In this document: positions 20,441 to 30,801 of the stretch, one piece after another
Position numbering within the stretch: the stretch's first letter is position 1
Layout of the letters: each line of letters begins with the position of its first letter
Assembly (NCBI GenBank): GCA_018136815.1
Contig: CM030931.1
Coordinates: forward strand, 5,834,148 to 5,898,147
Direction of reading: 5' to 3'
DNA: 64,000 nt
DNA from: Isochrysis galbana
Taxonomy: Eukaryota; Haptophyta; Isochrysidales; Isochrysidaceae
Made by a program: the position numbers and the translations under genes
Notes under the pieces: model-generated
Databases searched by the model: none
What the model was told of the DNA's origin: nothing
The model's input: only the letters and a program-made list of their open reading frames with translations

Positions 20441-21015
20441 GCGAGCCCTTCACTCCGCCCGTTTACTAGAGTAAACGGGATTCGGTTATCATTGAATCCC
20501 CGGTTCGGGGACCGACGGATTCCGCACTCCCACACTGCACTCTCTCTCTTCGCCCTCTCCTGCGGCGCGCGCGTGCCCATGGCGCGCGCCTTGACCTGCT
20601 CTGAGAGGTCTTGAGGGGGCTCCCAGAGGGCCAACCAGGCAGCTCAGGGGGCAATGGAGACTGGGGCTCAGCCCCTGGCTTCTTCTGCCTCTCTAGCGCG
20701 TGCCTCGCTGGCCTTGGGTGCCCGCCACAGTCCCCTGTCTGCCTGTCTTCCTGGCAGGGCCTGGTGACCAGGAGGGGGGGAAGGGGAAGGTCAGTGCGAG
20801 TGTAGGCCCATGCGGGCCCGGGGAGTGCGAGTCCTGTGTCCTGACCCGCGCCCCCTGGGGGTCTGGGTCAGGGTGTTGGTTGCTCAGCCCATGCCAGGAG
20901 GCAGGGCATGAGAGTGACTGACGGCCCCCCCCAGGAGGGGAGTTAGTGCCCGGTGACCGGTGAAGGGGGCGCAGAGCGCCCCCATCCCCCATTGACCCCC
21001 ACTTAAAAAAGTAGG
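20441..21015 (-). mobile_element. Hairpin-headed element, MGASRPP family
   Basis: Head hairpin at 20998-21015 (CCTACTT and AAGTGGG on the minus strand, loop TTTT) followed by ATG at 20992. The body, with GAGCCCCAGTCTCC and GCCCTCTGGGAGCCCC blocks, matches 41207-41628 and 53290-53690. Downstream is a second perfect stem at about 20458-20479, arms CCCGTTTAC and GTAAACGGG. It corresponds to the CCCGTTTGC/GCAAACGGG stem of the 53-kb copy. Confidence 0.8.
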
Positions 21016-21430
21016 TTGGCCCGTTCGGCCGGATAACGTTAGTGTAGTTGACGGCGCCACACACACCGGCGACTACGATGCGATGCGCGCGGGCGGCCAT
21101 GGCGATTGGCGTGGCTGCGAGGGCGGCACCTTTGGATATGGCGCCTGGTGGGCTGGTGGGGCATTCTGCATTCTGCATGCTGCATTCTATCTCAGTGGAT
21201 GACCGAGAAAGCGCCGGCAGCGCACCCGGTTGCGTTCGAAAGTTGGGCACTCCGGACGTCGAGCGCCGCGCAGCGAGCAGCGAGAGGGCCCTACAACAAC
21301 AGACTGCGATGCAGAAGGGTATAGATAGATAGGCACGGGGGGACCACAAGAAATCTCTAACTCTAACATATTCTTTGATTCTGTCGGACAAAAATAAAGG
21401 GGCGAGTCTCGTAAAGTAGTTGGCGGACGG
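21016..21430. other. Intergenic, upstream of the methyltransferase
   Basis: No gene recognised. Probable promoter region of the next gene; no clear TATA box could be singled out. Confidence 0.4.
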
Positions 21431-22576
21431 ATGCGGGGCGGCCAGGGACTCGGCGCCTCTCTCGACGTGGGCCGCCTGCTCCTCTGCTCGCTAGACGGCG
21501 AGCACGGGTACATGGGTGCGGCGAACGGACGTTCACTTCCTCCGCTCACCGATGGCTCGTACCTCGAGCTCGCCACACTCGCGCAGGAGTCGGCAGGCGT
21601 GGGCGGTCGCGTGTGGACGGCAGCCTGCACTATGTGTGAATACCTCAAACAATCGGCCGCCCCGCAGCTCGACGGGGCGAGCGTGCTCGAACTGGGCAGT
21701 GGCACGGGCGCGTGTGGTATTTTCGCTGCCGCACTCGGCGCCCGACGTGTCGTACTCACCGATGGAGGTGTGTAGCAACTACGCCTACAGATCGCATTGC
21801 GCAGTGCACTGCCACTCTGCTTCTCCTCCCCGGTATGCACACCAAGGTCAGCGCCGATTCGGGCTGATGTGTACACATCCTCCTTGGCTGAGCCTCAGGA
21901 CCGAAGGCTCTTCTAGATCTTGCTGTAGAAAACGCTCAGGCCAATGCCGTGTTGCTACCAGATGATGCCTGTGTAGACGTATGCAGGCTGCGATGGGAGG
22001 AGATACAAACACGTGATGACCTAATAGAAGCCATCACTGGATCAGAACGAGCAGTCGGAGATGCGGACGAATCACACGCTCATCAGTGGGAGCAGGAAGA
22101 CGGCCAACGCGCTGGTGACACCACACCCATCCTGGACTTTGACTTTATCCTAGCTTCTGATGTGACATATGATGATGATACGCATCAAGATCTTTGCCGC
22201 GTGCTCAGGCTGCTCCTGTCAGAGAATGAGCAGGTCAAGTCACGCCCGCAGCGTGCTCGGAAGCGTGACTGCTAGGCGATGTTGCTGTAGCTGAGAAAGA
22301 TTTCACTGCCCCCGTGTCACTCAGGCGCAAGGTCCGCAAGCGCTGCTTGTCGAGGAGCATGGTGTCCCATCCGTTGACGGAGGCGTCGGGAGCGACTCCG
22401 GACCCATTCGCGACGAGAGCCTTGACGAGTTCATGGCCGTTGCAAAAAAGGAAGGCCTAATGTTACGTGCCCCAACAGACAATGAAGGATATCCAGTGCA
22501 CGAATTCGCATGGCCTCCGGAAGCCTTCACGCAAGCTAGCGCCTTCGTCATTGAGGTCTCGCGTCAGGACTATTAA
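21431..22576 (+). CDS. METTL21-like protein methyltransferase (Methyltransf_16)
   Basis: Exons 21431-21767, 21917-22233 and 22325-22576 join in frame to 301 residues with GT-AG borders. SAM-binding motif I is VLELGSGTGACGIFAAALGA (about residues 85-104), preceded by the family's RVWTAACTMCEYL segment. Motif post-I is RRVVLTDG, split by intron 1. Then come DLAVENAQANA and the acidic motif DFDFILASDVTYDDD, where substrate lysine methyltransferases of this family have D-x-x-Y/F. The C-terminal part has DEFMAVAKKEGL and ends FVIEVSRQDY. It probably methylates a lysine on a cytosolic protein; the target is unknown. The usual RR-containing strand after ENEQ is weak. Confidence 0.85.
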
Positions 22577-23009
22577 TTGGCTATTGTAGATGCATCCTTG
22601 CGGAGTCTTGCCAGGGGTATATGGCACCGGCAGCCAACAAGTGCGTCAGTGCACCTGCCAAGTGTCAAAGCATCCCAGTCTGGCAGCACGCTAAGAAGAG
22701 CTGCGAGATGTAGCTTCGACAGAGTCGGACCTCGAAAGCGCACAAACCAATGAGCGCGGAGGCCTCTCTGCCCACCGTCTGCCCAATGTTGGCGGGCTGC
22801 ATGGACGTGCGTTTGTGCGGAAAGGTACCGACACATTGAGGACAACTCTCTCGATCGATTACTGATTTGGTACCGGTTTTATCCCTCCTATCTTGCAGCA
22901 GGACCCGACCAACGGGGCCTAGCGGGCTAGGACGTGTGCCAACTTGTACTTGGTTTGCCGGCACTACTTTTCGTGTTGTAATAGCCGCGCGCTCGTGTTG
23001 TATGCGTGC

Positions 23010-23456
23010 GGCTAGCAATGATGTGATGAGCACTCGGTGTGTGACGAGTGCATGCTCAACGCTGCAGTTTCATGCATGTCCCGAATGCTATAACGCTAGT
23101 TTGCTTGTGCTGCGCGACAAACATTCCCCCCCCCCCCCCACTGGTATGGGATGACAGAATTTCTTTTGGCCCTCCCCATCACATATGTACATAGAGAAAG
23201 GTCATTCTAGGCGGCTAGCAATGATTTGGTGAGCACTCGATGTGTGACGAGTGCATGCTCAACACTGCACTTTCATGCACGTCCCCGAATGCTACAACGC
23301 TACTTTGCTATGTGCTGCGCGGCGCACAAGCGTTAAGCGTGCTCCCTGTCCCCCCCCCCACTGGTACGGACGGGTTGGCAGAATTTGAATTTGTTCTGGC
23401 CCTCCCCACGTCCCCACGTATGTACATAGAGAAAGGTCGTTCTAGGCGACAAGCTC
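23010..23456 (+). repeat. Tandem duplication, two units of about 200-240 bp
   Basis: Unit one (about 23010-23213) and unit two (about 23214-23456) share GGCTAGCAATGAT, GTGTGACGAGTGCATGCTCA, the poly-C plus CACTGGTA block and TACATAGAGAAAGGTC. The second is longer by small insertions. No gene recognised; 22580-23010 before it is likewise empty. Confidence 0.85.
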
Positions 23457-23470
23457 TATCAAAAAAAACT

Positions 23471-23715
23471 GAACATTCTGGGCTAACACTTACTACGACG
23501 AGTTCTATCGACAATCGACAAAGCCCAAAGAAGGCCCCCACTTTCATAAGTAGGAGGAGTCAATGGGGGCCTCGCGCTCGCCCCTCCCTCCATCGCAGAC
23601 ACTCCCTAGGTGGGCCTGCACAACCATCCTCAGCCCCTGCCTTCTCGCATGGGCCAGGAACTCAACACCAACACCACTGCCCAGACCCTCAGCGGGCGCG
23701 CGGCGCGCGCCGTTG
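23471..23715 (+). mobile_element. Twin-primed-looking copy: LINE 3' tail joined to an inverted MGASRPP head
   Basis: 23471-23499 is the family 3' tail on the minus strand (GTGTTAGCCCAGAATGTTCA). Only 37 bp away a plus-strand head hairpin begins at 23537 (CCCACTT, loop TCAT, AAGTAGG, to 23554), followed by ATG 23563 opening MGASRSPLPPSQTLP, closed near 23735. The 5' end is therefore inverted relative to the 3' end and joined at the hairpin. Confidence 0.65.
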
Positions 23716-23759
23716 TTGTATTCCTACCCATCTAGATAGAAGGTTGTTTGTAGGCATGA

Positions 23760-24784
23760 ATATTCGTGTAAGGCGTAAGGTACGCGCGCACACTCACAGT
23801 TGAACGTACAGTGGCAATAGTCCCCCCCGTTGTTGCTGACACATAAGACACACAAATTCGGATTCCCCATGGCCCATGATCTCAATGAGTCTCAGCCGGA
23901 GATCATAAACTCCAGCCGGAAACCATAAACAGCCTACTACATTGTCATTGCCAACGTTGTATTTGTCATTGCGATTGTTAATTGATAGTCGCTAGGAACA
24001 AGTAATGGAACTCACACTCACTCTCAAACGGGATAGATAGGCTACTATAGCTGCTTGGCGCCCAACAGACTGGCCATGGTTGGATTGGGCGTTCTCCATC
24101 GCTCCGCAAGCTGTGAGCAAGGCGCACAACCAGCACCAGCCATCGCCTCTAACGTCCACTCCCTTCCCCAGCAGATGCTGCAGCTCGCCATGCACCTGCC
24201 TGATAGTGGCTGTTCTAGCCGCTGTCTCGTGCGGCCCTTCGGCGTCGCGTGGACACGCCACCCATTGGCCGGTGCCGTGAATCCTGGGCTGTGCCGGCTC
24301 GGAAGTGCTTGGATGCAACTATTGACGTATTGACGTGACCGGAGATTCCAAATGATTTCTAAATGACTCAGACTCGGGGCTCGGGGCGAGGAGGACCGAA
24401 GGTGAACACCCCCGCGCTCATGGAGTGGTCTTCGGAGGTCGGAGGCTGAGTGAGTGGGTGACTGGAGCTCCGTTAACCCTTCGGTCGACGGCGTGGTAGG
24501 ACTCGGTGACGTTGTAAACTCGGAACCTTAACCTTAAACGAGCCAACAATTATACTACTAGTAGCAACAGTAAACTGCCAAAACATGATTCGAATCACAA
24601 ATTTAAATTCCTCGCGACCAAAATCTGCAAACATGGGCTTGAGACCATGGGGAATCCGAATCTGTAATCTGCGTGTCTTGTGCGTCAGTAGCAATACGGG
24701 GAACTGGAATTGTTGAATTGTGAGTGTGGGCGCGTACCTTACGCGAATATTCATGCGTGCGGCCTTCACCTTCAGCCTTGCCAG
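23760..24784. other. Intergenic, nothing recognised
   Basis: Two stretches, near 24055-24330 and 24470-24770, have short open frames without domain similarity. No repeat or RNA gene was identified. Confidence 0.45.
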
Positions 24785-24986
24785 CCTTCAGATGGGCAAG
24801 AATACAATAGGAGAGGGATGGGTCAGCAGGCAGTGCGCTCTTGCTCCTGGCAAGCCATGACGCATGCTAGGAGTAAAAGGGTGGGTGGTTCCTCCCCCAC
24901 TGGAGAGAGGGGGGGGGGGGCTCGTGTCCCCCCATGGGCGAACTAAGTACCCCATGAGCGAACTAAGTACTAGTATAAACTTAGTT
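24785..24986 (-). mobile_element. Hairpin-headed element, MGGHE family, partial
   Basis: The head at 24961-24986 keeps arms AACTAAGT and ACTTAGTT with an enlarged loop. A 20-bp direct repeat of CCCCATG(A/G)GCGAACTAAGTA next to it (24938-24970) has duplicated the start region. ATG at 24935 opens MGGHEPPPP. The body shares the GGCAAGCCATGACGCATGC block. Confidence 0.65.
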
Positions 24987-25427
24987 GGTCTGAGAGTAAT
25001 GTTAAAATGGCATATGATTTTATTATACAAGCCATATTGCAAATTAACCACGATAAATTGTGCAATTTCAATATTCAAATACTAAATAAGTTTATTATTA
25101 TAAATTGACATTTGATGGCTCAAATTGAGTCTGTCTCTCCCATCTTCGACGGAACGTGACCTTGGAGCCTGAGAGGAAGGGCGCGAGGCGCGCCCCCATG
25201 CTGAACTACGTATAACCTTAGTCAATTGATTCCCTCATCAGTAAAAAGGAGTTCGCTGGCACTCTAATTCTTCCCATCTACTAGGTTGCAATCGTGCTCT
25301 GCCGCTCGGATGGACAACGTGCACTAATCTCGTCCAAGCAGTGCGCGTTTTGCCGGGTGCTGTTGCCAACACAACTCGGCTACAAGCGTGATTTTCGCTG
25401 AAGGGCGCAGGAGTGCAAGCCATGGTC
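24987..25427. other. Intergenic, AT-rich at left
   Basis: 24990-25110 is markedly AT-rich. A degraded palindrome near 25203-25222 (ACTACGTATAACCTTAGT), preceded by a CCCCCATG box on the opposite strand, looks like another decayed hairpin head. Nothing else seen. Confidence 0.4.
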
Positions 25428-26460
25428 CTACGTTGCATCTGGAAGCTCGTTTGTGCATTTGTCGTACTGCACGAATGTCGGCGGCCGACGCGGCCGCGCG
25501 TTAAGAGCACGAAGGCCTTCTGCATAATCATCACCCGCGTAGCAATGCGCCTGTGCATCTGCCTCACGCCACAATGCTGCGTCAAGCATGATATCCTGCC
25601 AATCGTGGACAGCAGGGACAACGCTAAGTGCTCCGCCTGCCCTAGCAGATACGACTTACACAAGTGCACCGCCTCAGGGAATGGAACCACGTGCGCAAGC
25701 GCATCCATTAGCTTACTTGAGAGGCCCGAAGGTTGCGGACGCAGGTGCGTACCGCAACGGGCGCCTGTGCGGCTATCTTCTCCGCAAGAGCAATTGCCGC
25801 GCCCTCGGTATCCTCTTCAAGACTAACGACCAGACCCTCACGCAGCGCCTGCTCGCCTGTGATCACTTCACCAGTGAGCATCATGCGCGCAGCGACCTGG
25901 GAGCCGACTGCAAGCGGGAGAAAGTGCGTGGCGCCCATTCCAGGATGGAGGCCGAGGCTGACAAAGGTGACGCCCAAGCGCGCGGTGGGCGACGCAACTC
26001 GTATATCGCATGCGAGGGCCAGGCACAGCCCAGCGCCAATGGCCGGCCCATTGATGGCGGCGACTACCGGCACGGGTAGCTTGCGCACGCTGAGGAAGCG
26101 TTCGTAGAAGCGGCGCATGATCTGAGCGTTTCGCCACGCCGAGTCTGCGGCGCGGTCATGGAGGAACTGCATGTCGCCGCCGGCCGAGAAGGCGGAACCA
26201 GCGCCCGTGAGCACAACCGCCCCCAGCTGCTCCGCCGACAGCTCGGCCACCGCCCGCTGTAACGCATCGCCCATCGCGCTCGTCATCGCGTTGAGCGACG
26301 CCGGCCGGTTGAGCCGCAGCACGCCCACACGCCCACGGCGCTCGAGCAGGACGGGAGGTTCTTCGGGTATCACGCACATCCCGCGCACCCCGGCCAGCGC
26401 GCGTGCGCTCAACGCCCACTCGCGCCCGAGGGAAAGCCGACGAGACGAATACGAGAGCAT
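25428..26460 (-). CDS. Enoyl-CoA hydratase/isomerase-fold protein lacking both hydratase glutamates
   Basis: Exons 25717-26460 and 25428-25595 join in phase 0 to 303 residues. Crotonase hallmarks: RVGVLRLNRPASLNAMTSAM, oxyanion-hole AGSAFSAGGDM, and NGPAIGAGLCLALACDIRVA. The C-terminal trimerisation part is EADAQAHCYAGDDYAEGLRA then RRPTFVQYD. In the segment that carries the two catalytic Glu of mitochondrial hydratase, this protein reads LGVTFVSLGLHPGMG and QVAARMMLTG, with Phe and Arg at those places. Hydratase activity is therefore unlikely; isomerase, hydrolase or lyase chemistry on an acyl-CoA is possible. The first 30 residues are Arg/Ser-rich and free of acidic residues apart from one Glu, like a mitochondrial presequence. 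Confidence 0.88.
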
Positions 26461-26533
26461 CTCCCTCTATTCCTCCGACCCGTCGGCGGCCCGACCGTCG
26501 ACCGTCGACCATAGAACATACTTACTACTTCAC

Positions 26534-26662
26534 CCTAGATGGGAAAAACGTATTAACCGTATTTAGCTGTATTTGAAGCGCGTCCTGGGTTGTAAGCCTC
26601 GAATGTATTTGAAATGTATTTGGCTGTATTTGCAGGCCCCAGCACCGTATTTCCCATCCAGG
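26534..26662 (-). mobile_element. MITE, CCTAGATGGG family, 129 bp with 8-bp target duplication
   Basis: Left end CCTAGATGGGAAAAACG and right end CGTATTTCCCATCCAGG are inverted repeats (15 of 17 match). TACTTCAC flanks it on both sides (26526-26533 and 26663-26670). The interior has GAAGCGCGTCCTGGGTTGTA and ATTTGAAATGTATTT, as in the copy at 37492. An 8-bp duplication is typical of hAT and some other cut-and-paste superfamilies. Confidence 0.93.
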
Positions 26663-26754
26663 TACTTCACTACTAAGATATCCTTTTCTTTTACTCCTAC
26701 TCGTACTCGATACTCGAGTACTCGATAACTTTGGAATTTTGAACACATGTTAAC

Positions 26755-26876
26755 GAGTCGTGGTGCAACAAGGGGATGGGGCTAACCCTCACACAAGACA
26801 GGACTACCTGCCACGGCAAGCACAAGCACAAGCACCCTTCTCCCATATGCCACCCAGCTCTTCACTAGTCACTAGC
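26755..26876 (+). repeat. Dispersed repeat, CAGGACT...CTGCC family, second copy
   Basis: Matches 3718-3860 and 56430-56540 through GACAGGACTACCTGCCACGG, CACAAGCACCCTTC and CCAGCTCTTCACTAG. Like the copy at 3718 it lies beside a MITE of the CCTAGATGGG family. Confidence 0.7.
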
Positions 26877-26944
26877 CTTCTTTCTATACCTTTCTACTTT
26901 TTACCCGAGCACCTGCACCTAGCACCTAGCATGCTAGCTGGACA

Positions 26945-27600
26945 ACTAATAAGTTTATACTTAGCTCACCATGGGGATGGGGAGGGGGAGGTCCCTCGTG
27001 CCCTCTCTCTCTCCTCCGGCCTCCGGGCTCACCGGCCTGCCTGGCCCAGACCTCTATAGTGGGTGCGAGTCGGGAGACGCGTCTCGGAAGCGGCAGCAGT
27101 GGCAAAATGAGTAAGTGCTGCAGGTCCCCAGCGCCCTTTCCCTCGAGTGCCTCCTCGAGTATGCCCCACGTGTCACATGTGCCTGCACTCTCACATCTCA
27201 CATAATACATATTACTCACCACCCCACCCCCTCCCCCCTCTTCCTCTTCCCTCTTTCCTAGTCACTCCAAAGAAAGACGACAGGGGACAAGGGGACAAGG
27301 GGACAGGGGACAAGGGGACAAGGGGACAAGGACAAGGACCTCTGGCTCTGGCCTCCGGACGGCGGACGGCACCCAAGACCCAAGACCAGTGAAGCACGCG
27401 AAGGAGAAGGAGAAGGAGAACGAGAAGGAGAGGCATAATAAGAGGCCAGCATCCAGCATGGAGCATGGGCATGGGCTGAGCCCAAGCCTCCACCCTCCAC
27501 TGCCCCCTGAGCTACTACTTGGCTGGCCCGCTGGCCCTCTCCCTCTCCCTCTCGGCGCCCCCTCAGGACCTTTGAGAGCAGGTCGTGGCGTGTGCATGTG
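26945..27600 (+). mobile_element. Hairpin-headed chimeric element carrying a captured gene fragment
   Basis: The head at about 26945-26966 has core AAGT, loop TTAT, ACTT with a bulged outer stem. ATG 26971 opens a Gly/Arg/Ser/Pro-rich frame MGMGRGRSLVPSLSPP. A cargo segment at 27089-27164 follows, then GACAAGGGGACA short tandem units (27278-27330). The end (27480-27600) has the CCCCTGAGCT, GGCTGGCCC and CTTTGAGAGCAGG blocks of the MGASRPP body. Confidence 0.65.
27089..27164 (-). pseudogene. 76-bp captured copy of the gene at 30802-31167
   Basis: All 76 bases, read on the minus strand, are identical to 30920-30995 of the small membrane-protein gene (codons for ILEEALEGKGAGDLQHLLIL and a little more). 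Identity ends abruptly on both sides. The fragment lies inside the hairpin-headed element, antisense to it. Confidence 0.92.
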
Positions 27601-27954
27601 CACGCACCACCCTTCTGCATCTAGCTTCTACCTTCTCAAAGGCGCCTCTATGAGGTAAGAGATATGGGGTAAGAGGTAAAAGTTACAGGTTACAGCCGAG
27701 CCCGTCGTGATATCTCGCCGCCTTTCGCCGTTGGCTGTTCGACTACTCATATATCGAAGAACAGGAGACGCCGCGTTGTAACTTGGGTGCCGCCACACCG
27801 CCCAAACATCCAGGTAAAACTCTCGTAAAAGAGAGAAGGGGATGGGTTGCAGCGTTGAGTCCTGCGGTCTGCCGCGCCGGCCGCCGATTCTACACCTTAT
27901 CGTCCGGACGGGTGTGGTACTTCCTGTCTCTTCGATCGTCGCGCACTATTCTTA

Positions 27955-28170
27955 TAGTTCGTCGTTCGTCGTTCGTCGTTCGTTCTTCGATTCTCGATTC
28001 TCGATTCTCGTCGTTCCGCATTCTTCGTTTCTCGTTCTTCGATTCATCGTCGATTCTCGATTCTCGTCGTTCCGCGTTCTTCGTTTCTCGTTCTTCGATT
28101 CTCGATTCTCGTCGTTCCGCGTTCTTCGTTTCTCGCTCTCGATTCTCGATTCTTGTCGTTCCGCGTTCTC
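27955..28170 (+). repeat. TTCGATTCTCG-type tandem repeats
   Basis: Irregular short repeats of TCGTTC, TTCGATTCTCG and GTTCCGCGTTCTTCGTTTCT, with a higher-order unit of about 50 bp repeated three to four times. Located just upstream of LTR-like sequence. Confidence 0.8.
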
Positions 28171-28399
28171 ATCGGTCCTCGATTGTTCGTTGTTCGTAAT
28201 TCGTAACTTCTCGGTGCGTCGCTCATCACGTCTTCCGTCTTGGTTCGGCGTTGGGTGCGCGGCTCTCCCTCCATTCGGATTTATTGTTTCATTCGCTCTT
28301 CAGATTTATTGTTTCATTCGCTCTTCGGATTTATTCGCTCTTCGCTCTTGGCTCATTCGGTCTCGTTCAGGATTGCTCTTCTGCCTTTCTCGTGGCTTG

Positions 28400-28575
28400 C
28401 TTGGAGCTCTCCGATGTCCGTTAGGTTCTCTTCTTTCCTCGCGGGACGCTCGATCCTAGCAGGGGGGTGTCGCATTCGCGAATCGACACTCGTTAGGCTT
28501 CGCTCTTCTCTTCGTCGTTCGGTATTTATCGTTATAATTCTCTCGTTCTCGGACAAAAAATTCCGTCCTAGAAAC
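28400..28575 (+). mobile_element. LTR-like fragment related to 17300-17578
   Basis: Shares in order GTCGCATTCGCGAATCGACA, CTCGTTAGGCTTC, CGGTATTTATCGTTATAATT and CTCTCGTTCTCGG with the reverse strand of 17380-17510. The segment is followed by AAAAAATTCCGTCCTAGAAA. Element body not identified with certainty; the gag-like frames at 29838 and 30316 are on the same strand. Confidence 0.6.
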
Positions 28576-28599
28576 TAGGACCACGTCCTAGAAAATTCT

Positions 28600-29830
28600 T
28601 GGATTTCTAGGACTCTGCCGATCATGCCTCCATTATAGCCTATGGTGAGCTTATGAGACATCCCATCACCTGAAGCAAACCATCTCCACATCCCATTCAA
28701 CCTTAGCTCTCCCCATGACCAACTCTGCGGAGCTTGTCTTTGCTTACTTTTGCTACCACATTCAGCATGCGGTGCTGCACTCTGGCGTCCGCTCGCACCG
28801 GAGGAGTTTTATTTTAGACCTTTTGGAGCAGTAGGCTAGCGGATTGGACACTTAGATGACAAAACCAAGCTTGGTGGTCACTGAAGATCTCAAAGAGGGC
28901 AGTCAAAGCAACATTTCATCTCCTGGGGACCATGGGTAGAAGAGCTCCCCATTGGGTGGTATCAGCCACTTCTCCCGTTTCTAGGACAAGCAGCAATTCC
29001 GACCAGGTGACCCGCAAACGCGTCACAAAACTTGGTGTTGCTGAGGGAATGGTGCCTAGGTACACTTGGAGCATTTAATGAGGACATGCATGTGGTAACT
29101 CAATAGCCAAGGTTTGGGACAAAATAACATGGTATGCTCATGCTCTCACCTAGCAAAGTCCTGTCGCATCCGCGATCGACCTTTTTGTTTTAGAAGTTGT
29201 TTGCGTTTCTTTGTTCCCTCCTTGCAGGCTAGCCACGAGTCACCGTCGTAGTGTCCTACATTCGTCCATTCGCCCTTGTTGCCCTCGCCTCCTTTATCGC
29301 CTCCTTTGTCGCCTGCTTGCCCCTCACCTGGCTTACCTCCTTGCGTGCTCCTCGCGTTTTAGGCTAAAGTCGCGCGGTCAGGTATCGCCGGTGCAAGGAA
29401 CCGCCCCCATGTGTGACCCTGATTCCCCCTCAGGTGTTGGCCGTTGGATTATATCGTGGCGCTATTTTACTTCGGTCTTCATCAAATCACTTAAGGGTTT
29501 TCGAAAGATTCCCTCCTTATTCCTGTGCGTAACTGTCGCCCCGTCGGATCGTCCGTCGCCCCGTCGCTCTCTTGTCGGCATTCTCTTCCTTGTTCGATCT
29601 GCCAGCGGGTTCCTGTGCGTTCCGTGATAGGGATACGTTAGTGTGGAGAGTGTTGATGTGAGTGTAGTGTCATCTCGTCGGTCCATCGGCCTCTAGCCGT
29701 CTGTCGGCTGTCGTTCTTCGTTCGTCGCTCTCGTCCTCGTTCTCGTCCCCGTTCTCGTCCCTCGTTCTCAACACTACCTCAATACCAAACCTCTCCAATC
29801 CCTCAGCCCCAGCCTATCCATCCCGATCCG
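28600..29830. other. Probable retroelement leader/debris, no domain
   Basis: Sequence between the LTR-like fragment and gag-like frames. A second short GTCGCATCCGCGATCGAC echo of the LTR motif lies at 29162-29179. TCGTTCTCGTCC repeats occur at 29720-29770. No RT, protease or integrase was seen. Confidence 0.4.
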
Positions 29831-29837
29831 CCCAGCC

Positions 29838-30200
29838 ATGTCCGCTCCGTCGTCGCGCTCGCCCTCGCCCAAGCCCGTCCTCCCGCCTTTCTCTGCTGAG
29901 AAGGTGGTCCAGCCCGTCATTGGCCACTCCCCAACTTCCGCCGCGCCTCTCGCCGCTTCCCTTCCGTTCCCTCCGTTCCCATCCGAGGCAGTGGTAACCT
30001 CGGATCCGTCAGGTGAAGAATCAAAGTCGACGCGTCCCGCGCCGGGCCCACCAAAGGGGCCCAAGGTCGTCTGGCCGGAGTGTTTGGGTTTGATTTTAGT
30101 CGAGTTACGTGAGAAAGTCGTGGGGCGAGAGTCGGGGTGTTTTCCTGGGTGTCGTTGTCCGTCGTCCTGTCGCCAGTCGTCATCCGTCGTCGCTCTCGCT
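29838..30200 (+). mobile_element. Gag-like N-terminus, first copy
   Basis: ATG 29838 opens MSAPSSRSPSPKPVLPPFSA, a Ser/Pro/Ala-rich start preceded by a TCTCGTCCTCGTTCTCGTCC-rich leader. About 480 bp downstream a related frame starts with the same pattern of residues and the same kind of leader. Function inferred only from context with LTR-like sequence. Confidence 0.4.
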
Positions 30201-30315
30201 CTCGTCGCTCTCACTCTCGTAACACTCAGACCCTACATACAAACTCGCCTCGCCTCGCCAGCCCCTGCCATCACAGCCCTCCTCTCACTCACCCTCACCT
30301 CTCGCCGCTCGTTCC

Positions 30316-30525
30316 ATGTCGCTCTCGCCGCCGTCCTCGCCCTCGCTCAAGCCCGCCTGCCCGCCTTCCTCTGCTGACGGGCTTCAGCCCGTCAGCACCT
30401 CTGAAGTGGCCTCCCTCGCCGCGCCTGCCGCCGGCTTTGCCCCTTCCTCATTGCTCATTGCCCTCAGGCCCTATGGGCCATCCCAATTCGTCAGTCGTAG
30501 ATGCCTCGAGTATAGGTGCGTGTAA
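30316..30525 (+). mobile_element. Gag-like N-terminus, second copy
   Basis: ATG 30316 opens MSLSPPSSPSLKPACPPSSA, which parallels the frame at 29838. The shared nucleotide blocks TCGCCCTCGC, AAGCCCG and CCGCCTT(C/T)CTCTGCTGA place the two as diverged duplicates in tandem. The frame closes after 69 residues. Confidence 0.4.
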
Positions 30526-30801
30526 AATATGCAGAACTTCAATTTAACGTGATAGTAATAGTAGTACATGGAACTCGGAACACTCCACCGTCGCAAAGCA
30601 CCTTATTTAAAGTCGCCATTACGCCACAACAAAAAAACTGACAGTATGGGGGAGTACTATTAGTATCGAGGTGCCACAGAACCCCCATAACAAGAAAACT
30701 CTCATGCTCCCCCCTCCCCCCCCCCTTCTCCCCGCCCCTCTTCCCCGTCAGCTGGGGCGGGCGTCTCTCTCGCTAGGCAACACCCCAAGAGAAGTTTGAC
30801 G

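Noticed and set aside
20480-20515. tRNA-like text with GGTTCGGGGACC, suggesting a tRNA-derived SINE
   Set aside because: No acceptor stem, anticodon arm or proper A and B boxes could be fitted. It lies inside the MGASRPP-type element next to its internal stem.
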